Position numbers and translations under genes: made by a program. From positions 8,906,684 through 8,970,683 of the forward strand of contig OZ038471.1 in NCBI GenBank assembly GCA_964036295.1: 64,000 nt of DNA. Reading direction: 5' to 3'. Positions 10,740 through 64,000 of the stretch are shown piece by piece; position 1 is the stretch's first letter; each line of letters begins with the position of its first letter. The notes below the pieces were generated by a model. That model made no database searches. It worked only from the letters and a program-made list of their open reading frames with translations, and was not told the DNA's origin. The stretch comes from Plumapathes pennacea. Lineage: Eukaryota; Cnidaria; Anthozoa; Antipatharia; Myriopathidae.

Positions 10740-11830
10740 AGATCATAAAATGGCAGGACAGAATCCTTGGTGGGATGGTGGGATGGGATCTCAGGTGGGA
10801 TCCCACCCCAGGGGGGTACTCTGGTATATTAGTGACGAGGAGGTGCGAATGAGGCCAAAATGTCAGACCCAAGAAAGGCCCAACTGTGCAGAACGTAACC
10901 CCCAAAAAAGACCAATGGCTCAGATCATAACCCAAAAAAGTCCACCACCCTTCCCCCCAAAAATACCCCACAATAGAGCAAACAAATATGTCACATTTTC
11001 AACCACCAAGAGCCAAGTGAATCAAATCAAACCCACATTAACACAAAGAGGTATTCAAGTGGCACTAAAGAAAGACTAAAAAAGAGTGTACACAGCGTGA
11101 AGCAGCTTGTCTTTGAACCCTAGACTAATATTGAACATGATCTGTTAGCTGGAGACCACCTGCAGCAAGTGAATGAAGGTGTAAATGATTTGCATGGCTT
11201 TTGTAACTGCGGTAGCATGATCTCACAAATAAACCCCTTTTACAGGAAGTCCTTGTCATTTGTTGTTCGTATGAACTCGAAAAGGAAAAATTGATACAGT
11301 GGGTGATGCAATTGTTCAACTTAAATTAAAGAAAGCTACGGCATGTTTTTTCCAACCCTAAAAAGGTCCTGCCAAAATCTTTCTACCCAAAAAACGACCA
11401 CCTGAAACTTTGTACCCCAAAAAAGGTCCAAACATCGCAAATTTCGAACCCAAAAAAGGGCTTCACACCTCCCTGTCACTAGTATACTGGAGTACCCCCC
11501 TGGAGATCCTGCCTGGGATGTTCCATAATCCTGGGTGGGATGGCAGGATGGGATCCCACCTGGGATGTTCCATAATCCTAGGTGGGCTGGTGGGATGGGA
11601 TTTCAAGTGCGATCCAGCCTGGAATGTTCCAAAATCCCAGGTGGATGACGGGACGAGATCCCAGGTGGGATCCCGCCTGGGATGTTCCATAATCCTGGGT
11701 GGGATGGCGGGACGGGACCCTGCATGGGATCCTGGGTGGGATCCCGACGTTCCATAATCCCAGCCGGGATCTTGCAAATCCCACCCAGGATCCCGGGTTG
11801 GATTGGCGGGATCCTGCCTCCTTTTTTTAC
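10740..11830 (+). repeat. Minisatellite, about 60-bp unit, split by a DNA element
   Basis: Units of gggatgttccataatcc, tgggtgggatggcgggatggga repeat at 11510-11830, with a partial unit at 10740-10810. The unit contains the near-palindrome gggatccc. The gap 10811-11500 is filled by an inverted-repeat element. All long frames here follow the repeat. Confidence 0.8.
10811..11500. mobile_element. Non-autonomous element with GGGGTACTC inverted ends, inserted in a minisatellite
   Basis: Left end ggggggtactctggtata, tagtgacgaggaggtg pairs with right end cacctccctgtcactag, tatactggagtacccccc over about 35 bp. The interior carries scattered copies of a cccaaaaaaggtcc-type word. The element at 55604-55978 has similar ends. 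No target duplication is clear. Confidence 0.65.
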
Positions 11831-11879
11831 CTGGGTCTGCTTTTATGTACTGTGTAAAACTGTATAAGTTAATGTTATT

Positions 11880-13010
11880 TGACCTGTATTTTTTATGCTG
11901 TCATTTAGTGCACCACATGTATGGCTGCATGTCAACAGTTCAAGAAAACCCCTTGATGTCAAGACAGTGATAGAATGTATCATCATAGTTAGTAGAGGAG
12001 ACTATGGTCTCATGTTGTGACCACTCTTATCTTGTTTCTTTTACATGTACATGTATTTTCAATAATACAGTAACCCTTCCGCTCTGATAAGCCCCCCATT
12101 TTCAAAGTCAATTTTAGAAATAAGCCTCCCTCAGTCTAACTTGCTATATATAAAAGTAAGGTTAGTATATTCATGAAATGTATATGAACAAAATGTTTCA
12201 GTAAACTATAAAACTATTATGAGTGATTGTTTTTTAAATTTGGCATCGGGAAAATTATTATATGAAATCTATTGCTACAGACTTCCTTTTGCTTTTTTGA
12301 ATTAGCTGTTTAGTTGGTATACTTAATGTTCAGAAGAGATCTACTGTTGTATTAGCAACTGGTGTGGGCAGAAAAAAGTGCCATCTAAACAAGTAAGTTG
12401 AAATTAGATAGCACTGACAGAGACTGTTGAATACAGTATGTAGAAATTGAGTCTGGATGTCTTCTGAAGGCCTTCATGAAGGTCAATAATAAATTTCCAA
12501 GCCAGGATACATGATTATAAGTGAAAAGAATCAATTTGCATTTACCACTGACAGTTAGTATCATTTTACTTATGCCAGCTCTTTACTACATCAATTCCTT
12601 CCCTTTCCTTGAGAAGAAAAGTGTTTGAGTGGTGCTATGAAAATTGATAGTTTAATAAGTTTTCATTTGAGCAAGTTTCCCATTCAGCTCCACAATAATT
12701 GCTAGTGAGATACTATTCCAACTGTATTACCACCAACACTAACACCTCCCCCCACCCCCAACCACAGAACACACTTAATGACATTCTTAATTATAGACTT
12801 TAGTGCTTGTTTTATTTTCCATAGACAAATATGAAGTTCACTGAGCCCAACTGGAAAAAGTATCTTCTGTAATTAAGAAGAGTTACAGTAGTTTACCAAT
12901 ATGACATGGGAAATGAGACTTTTTAAGAGAATGTCAATATGGTACTAAACTGATGCTACCTTGTGTCTCATGGCTTCTTACATTTTTAGAGAATGTGCTT
13001 ACTTGACTCT
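11880..13010 (+). repeat. Diverged repeat, inverted partner of 56.45-57.31 kb
   Basis: Stretches such as cactgagcccaactggaaaaag, ctgtaattaagaagagtta and tggtgtgggcagaaa match the reverse complement of 56480-57310 in the same order. Part of it (12600-12740) also resembles the end of family A (10020-10150). No coding sequence is evident. Confidence 0.6.
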
Positions 13011-13016
13011 CTTCCG

Positions 13017-13038
13017 GGGGGGGGGGGGGGGGGGGGGG
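13017..13038 (+). repeat. Poly-G tract
   Basis: A run of about 22 G. Similar runs occur at 448-461, 15467-15488 and 53489-53513, and a C run lies near 55987-56002. Their lengths are likely to be unstable or poorly sequenced. Confidence 0.9.
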
Positions 13039-13784
13039 TTGAGGGTACTCATATATAAGCTAGTAAAAGCTGTATTGTCTTGTCTAAGCCATATGCTGTT
13101 TAAGCATTATATATCCTGTATTAGGGGATCCATTTTGCTTTTTTGGTCTGAAATAGGATAGTAAATTTTGCATGTTTCGGTATGTTCAAAAAAGTTGTAC
13201 TTAGTTTGAAACAGGGCAAGGGTTTTGTGGACACTGCGACTCTGAATTATGAAGGGTTCCACCCCCTCTCCTCAAGAAGTTTTTTGGGGGCAGGGAGGAG
13301 ACGAGGAAGAGCTCCTTTTGTCCTTCAGTCCCATCCACTAAATGCCGTAGCCGTAATTGTCGCGGACATCGCGCCGATTTTGCTGCCGAAAATTGATTTC
13401 ATTTTCCACAAAGCTCGAGTAGTCGCCGGACACAGCTGAGTTACCGCCGGGAAGAGTTCACTTTAAAATTCGAAAGACATCTCCCTAGTACGGCTTTGCC
13501 CAAGTCTCTTTCGTTGTCAAGGGGTTTCGCTGGTAACAGGTCATTCACAGATCATATTTTCTTCAGTTACATTTTCATTTTTGGAGCAATGCTAACGAAC
13601 GCGAACACAGAAACCGAAATATGAAACCAAAACAGCACAGGAAGTTTATATAACGCTCATTCAAGGATGGTTAATTATATTAAAATACGGTGAGGCGACC
13701 GCTGACATATTAAAATCACATTGCAGGAGGGGTCACCGATGCGATGTGGAAATTCGCTTTCGTTTGTATGAGGATTATTCGAAG

Positions 13785-60442
<46,658 letters not shown>

Positions 60443-60528
60443 GTGAGTTAAAATGCCCAAAGAGGGCTATATGTCTTTTTGCTGTTGTTTATGAACTAGC
60501 TACTTTACATACTACACCAAATTATACT

Positions 60529-60565
60529 AGAAATACGATAAGTACAGATACCCTCTCGTCCTGTA
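60529..60565 (-). mobile_element. Helitron-family 3' end (variant subfamily)
   Basis: ctagaaatacgataagtacagatac in reverse orientation, with an acag...ctgt hairpin in place of gcaga...tctgc and CTAG before T. The adjoining ctctcgtcctgtaggtggatattcag and gggggattcttgtctt resemble 14630-14670 and 26895-26930, so these three loci share a second Helitron-like subfamily. Confidence 0.6.
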
Positions 60566-61134
60566 GGTGGATATTCAGTATGGGGGATTCTTGTCTTTTT
60601 TTCCACCAGGAGATAAATAATTGCTTAAAAACCACATGGAGGCTGCCGGTTATGAATATATTGGTGGTTGTAGCGTGACCACGAAAGTTTGTTACACGGC
60701 AATCCGGTTTAGTTCAGACTAAATGCACAGTGATGCCAGCCAAGAAACGCGTAATTAGAGTCTCTGTGGCTTAACCAGTTTTGCGCAGTCAGCACGGTCG
60801 ATTTTCGACCCCGATTTTTTTTTATTTAGAAGTCACGGGTTTTCTAAATATTGGCTCTCTCGCACGTGGAAATTCAAGGCATTATTTAATGGCGGCTGTG
60901 AGCGTTGCCGATTCTTTGGTTGCATGTGGAAATCTGCTCCCCGTTCAGGCCCCGGCTGACACATCCGTAGTATCTGGCAAACAGGCGACACAGTTCCACA
61001 TTTAGAGCGACATTTCTGGACACATTTGCGAATATACGCTCCGCTCACAAGGAGGAACACAGCTGTATGGTGTGACCATGACATATGTTTTGGCAAAGGT
61101 AAAAGCTTATTCCGAGTTTTTTTTTGCGTTCGCT

Positions 61135-61622
61135 GATATGTTTGTTGACACATGATTTCATGCCATAATTGCAAATGCAGATCGACTGTGGTATGTCTGA
61201 GTTGTTTGTTTATAAAATTGTCTCGAGCGGATTCTGTCACTAATGAAAAATCGACAGGAAATTTTACTGTGAATCCTTTTCACCACCGTTCGAATAGCAC
61301 GAGAAACAGGTTTGTTCGGCTGGAGTGTGTTACGTTACGAAACTATTATAACTAGTCAAAATCTGGTTTACCTCGCATGATATGTTTGTTGACACATGAT
61401 TTCATGACCAGATCGACTGTGGTTTGTCTGAGTTGTTTGTTTACAAAAATTGGCTCTAGCGGGTTTTGTCGCTAATGAAAAATCGACTGAAAAGTCGACA
61501 GGAAATTTTACTGTGAATCTATTTCACCAACGTTCGAAGAGCGCGAGAAACAGGTTTGTTTGGCTGGAGTGTGTTACGTTAATACGAAACTACTACAACG
61601 AGTCAAAGTCTGGCTTACCTCG
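61135..61622 (+). repeat. Tandem duplication, period 244 bp
   Basis: gatatgtttgttgacacatg starts at 61135 and again at 61379, followed by the same 240 bp order (gatcgactgtgg, gtctgagttgtttgttta, gaaaaatcgac, aggaaattttactgtgaatc, cgagaaacaggtttgtt). About 90% identical. The small frames in each copy are parallel. Confidence 0.9.
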
Positions 61623-62159
61623 TAGAAATTTACAGAACGACTTGAAATATTTTGGCAAGCTATACTTTCCCCCTTTTATGTCGATCAGCTCAAAATAATT
61701 ATATAATAAACTGTCATGTTTGTGCATTTGTGTTTGGTCATGCATAGTACGTAGCTGGCATAGTAGAACATAGTGTAAAACCCCGATCAAACGGTGTTAA
61801 TATTCGATGATAATTCGTGCCCCGTTGTAACACGAGCTACCTATATCATAGACTATCATCAACTAGCAAATAGCTTCACGTACGCTTTGCGGACTTATGT
61901 TTTACTTTATAGATTACCTTTCTTTGAGTATATCAAATTTAAAACTGGAAGCGAGGAAAGTGCGACACAATTTTTACGAGTCTGAACAATATAGTGAATT
62001 AGCCAAAAATGTAAATTCGAACTCAGCTGCTTCTACAGAGTCCAAATTGGTTGTATGTTAATTGTTTGACGATTATATGTATTGAAAGGAAAAACTTGAC
62101 AGCTAAGATTGTCCAATCCAAGAGCGTCACGTTAATCCCTTAAATCTTGCGCCCGCATT

Positions 62160-62505
62160 TCGGAGTCTAGCGGTCACACTCAAAACCAGGCTGCAAACGG
62201 CAGCGCGGGAAACAGTGGCAGACACGGGAACCTGCGACCTCGTGGAGAAGGCGGCGATGGGAAAGCAGAGGTTCAGTCGAGAGAATAAGAAAGATGAAAA
62301 GAGGCTAATGCGAAATAAGAGAAAGAAGAGGAAAAGACACTTTCGTAAGGGAAGAACTGAAGAATTAGAATTCACAAAAATCCAAGAGCTGAGCCAATTG
62401 CGCCAAGAATAGGAAAAAATACGAAGAAGGCGAAACTGAGATACGATTACCTGTCGAAGCCCTACTACAATTGATGGAAAGCACTGACGCAGAAATCGAG
62501 TAGCG
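62160..62505 (+). pseudogene. Decayed coiled-coil segment, probably N-terminal part of the kinase relic
   Basis: The + frame reads LVEKAAMGKQRFSRENKKDE, KRLMRNKRKKRKRHFRKGRT and FTKIQELSQLRQE, then stop. After a frameshift, ETEIRLPVEALLQLMESTDA follows in another frame. The very basic helix-forming sequence and its place 600 bp before the kinase catalytic loop suggest one former gene. The link is an inference. Confidence 0.45.
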
Positions 62506-62559
62506 CTGTTAAACAACTCTTCCTTGCTCCAAAGTTGATTCTTCAGAACAAACAGGTAA

Positions 62560-62640
62560 CTTGGCGTTACATTATGCAGGCATACCGCCGCCCATGTTCC
62601 TCATGCATAAATTTGGTCGCCCAAAGGCCGCGTAGAGTAC
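62560..62640 (+). other. Possible ankyrin-like remnant (GNLALHYAG)
   Basis: The + frame reads EQTGNLALHYAGIPPPMFLM and stops at 62631. GN-ALHYA is the ankyrin turn. It is not in the expected place or context for the next mib2 repeat and lacks the second helix. Confidence 0.25.
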
Positions 62641-63059
62641 CTATCTGTTGTTATCAAGTGAAAGTAATTTATTCAATTTGGTGTTCTTGCTTCGCTGATA
62701 AGGTGATACGTAAATAATACCTCCGTATCTATCCGTTTCATCACAATTGATAGGCGTACACAAGCAAACAGACTAAATCGTAACTTACATTAATTTTAGC
62801 TCAGTATAAGATATCATTAACTCGTTGAAACTGCAGTGTTGTTATTTTCTCTCCAACGAAAGCTGAATGTTCGTGATTGTTAGTAAGAGACCGGAATTAC
62901 CTAGTCGTCAGGCATTTCCGTGCGTATTGTTTTACCGCCCACTAAAAAAATAGATCCTGTTTTAGCACGAGTAACGCAAAACCAGGCCATACAACCTTGT
63001 CAAATAGATTTCTTCTCAGGAGTATTGGTGTTAGTTGTAGGGTTTTTTTTTTTCAAACG

Positions 63060-63519
63060 TTGCACAAAAGCTCTCTGAATCTTGCCATGCCTTCTTGGGT
63101 AAAGTTACTAAATGATTTAGCAAATTCTCTACAGTTCTTACATACCAAAGGCGATGTACATAGGGACATCAAGGCTGATAACATATTGATTTCATTCCAT
63201 AACAATAACTACCATGCAATTTTAATTGATTTTGGGAAATGTATCAGAGAATCACACGCGTCCATTGAGAAGCTCTCACTTTAAAATCAAGAATTGTACA
63301 AGAAACATCACCCGAAAAATTGCTCCTGAAATAGTTAATGCAACACATCCACCATCAGCTGCCAGTGATATTTACTCCCTTGGACGGATTTTTAGGTGTG
63401 TTGCTGTTAAGGTCAGCTCTGAGCACTTGATGACATTAGCTGAGAAATGCATTAATCAAGAACCTAAACGAAGGCCTTTGATTGCAGAAATTTGCAGCAA
63501 GCTTCAGGATTTAAATTGA
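63060..63519 (+). pseudogene. Protein kinase-like relic (catalytic loop to C-lobe)
   Basis: The + strand encodes LLNDLANSLQFLHTKGDVHR, DIKADNIL (catalytic loop HRDIKADN, 63159-63182), ILIDFGKC (DFG, 63228-63236), then SLGRIF after SDIY (63367) and KCINQEPKRRPLIAEICSKL before the stop. A stop at 63282-63284 lies in the activation segment, and the IAPEI motif (APE at 63322-63330) is one frame off from DFG. A one-base slip in ccgaaaaattgc (63309-63320) would reconcile them. The N-lobe with its Gly loop and Lys is not found. No introns appear in the stretch. It lies on the mib2 strand beyond the last exon found, but is not part of mib2. Confidence 0.75.
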
Positions 63520-64000
63520 CACAATGGCACCCGCATTTTGGCAACTACAAAAATATTAACTTTTATGAAAGTTGTATAACTATGCACGTGCTTTATGTTT
63601 TCATATGATATGCTCTTTTAATCGCCTGCTGGTCACGACTTCATTTCCTTCAGTTTTTTCTTATCTATTTGTGAATTTCAGATTTTCATTTAGCGTTAAA
63701 TGAGAGGAAAGCTCTTGTGTTGTCAAGATGTCCCATCTTTGGGCAACAGACTGTCAAGATGTCTCATCTTTAGGCAGTTAGTGGAATTCTCATTTATCAA
63801 TAAGCATATTAACATATGACGAGTTAAAAATGCATTGTGATGCAGTACTGTGAGAGGAAAGCTTTCTTCGGGCAGTTAGTGAAATCCTCATTTACATGTA
63901 GCAATCCAGCTAATCCTTGGTCGCATAAAATACAACTTCAACTTGAAATTTAAAAATATACTTCAAAATATTTTGGCTGCAATGAGCAGTTTCATAAAGC
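63520..64000 (+). other. No gene seen; small direct repeat
   Basis: gagaggaaagct...ggcagttagtg and ctcatttat occur twice (about 63700-63800 and 63850-63895). The next mib2 exons would be expected beyond the window. Confidence 0.4.

Noticed and set aside
11463-11867. Overlapping frames rich in G, W, D and P on both strands
   Set aside because: They follow the 60-bp minisatellite unit and have no start context or domain.
60781-61005. 74-residue + frame with a membrane-like YLMAAVSVADSLVA segment
   Set aside because: It is short, has no neighbouring helices and lacks splice support. I could not link it to a receptor.

Overview
This is a eukaryotic, animal-type genomic window. It has long AT-rich introns with GT-AG borders, dense nested transposons and microsatellites, and no operons, ribosome-binding sites or CRISPR. 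The mix of Helitrons, Mutator-like elements, Tc1/mariner and Harbinger MITEs, 2A-type LINEs and foldback elements, around one conserved metazoan gene, suggests a cnidarian, probably a coral or another anthozoan. That assignment is an inference and the species cannot be named.

The one convincing host gene is a mind-bomb E3 ubiquitin ligase, closest to MIB2. It runs on the + strand from about 13.8 kb to beyond the window. I can place twelve exons with matching splice phases: first MIB/HERC2 domain (13785-14007), ZZ zinc finger (33489-33660), second MIB/HERC2 domain (38575-38803), two REP (SH3-like) domains (39509-39754, 40900-41010, 43024-43197, 50067-50211) and ankyrin repeats (50756-50916, 51304-51411, 52817-52857, 59235-59397, 60270-60442). 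The assembled reading frame is about 649 codons. The remaining ankyrin repeats and the RING fingers are not visible before position 64000. Mind bomb ligases ubiquitinate Notch ligands (Delta/Jagged) and drive their endocytosis.

The rest is mobile DNA in layers. A dispersed repeat of at least 1.2 kb, here called family A, has copies at about 6.2-10.3, 16.0-19.5 and 33.8-35.0 kb. Copy 1 is interrupted by a tRNA-derived SINE with a tail of about 1.1 kb of pure ATGT repeats, by a 1,059-bp Mutator-like element with a perfect 9-bp target duplication, and by a LINE/SINE 3' tail. Copy 2 is interrupted by a Helitron, which itself carries two MITEs. Comparing copies gives empty-site evidence for most of these insertions. 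The Helitron family (17.2-19.1, 22.3-23.7 and 41.1-42.0 kb, plus fragments) starts with TC after a host A, ends in hairpin plus CTAG before a host T, and encodes an Arg/Glu-rich STPR-like first exon. A related longer STPR-like reading frame lies at 57.9-58.5 kb.

Other contents are a LINE 5' half with signal peptide, 2A-like motif and endonuclease (24.4-26.7 kb), several LINE reverse-transcriptase fragments, a decayed THAP domain (20.7 kb), a truncated RecQ-like helicase first exon (15.2-15.36 kb), a decayed protein kinase (62.2-63.5 kb), and two large foldback-type elements (3.1-5.66 and 46.2-49.3 kb). At least nine palindromes or inverted repeats of 100-600 bp are present, three long ones within 30.5-33.0 kb. 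Most long open frames lie in simple repeats or transposons and are not genes.
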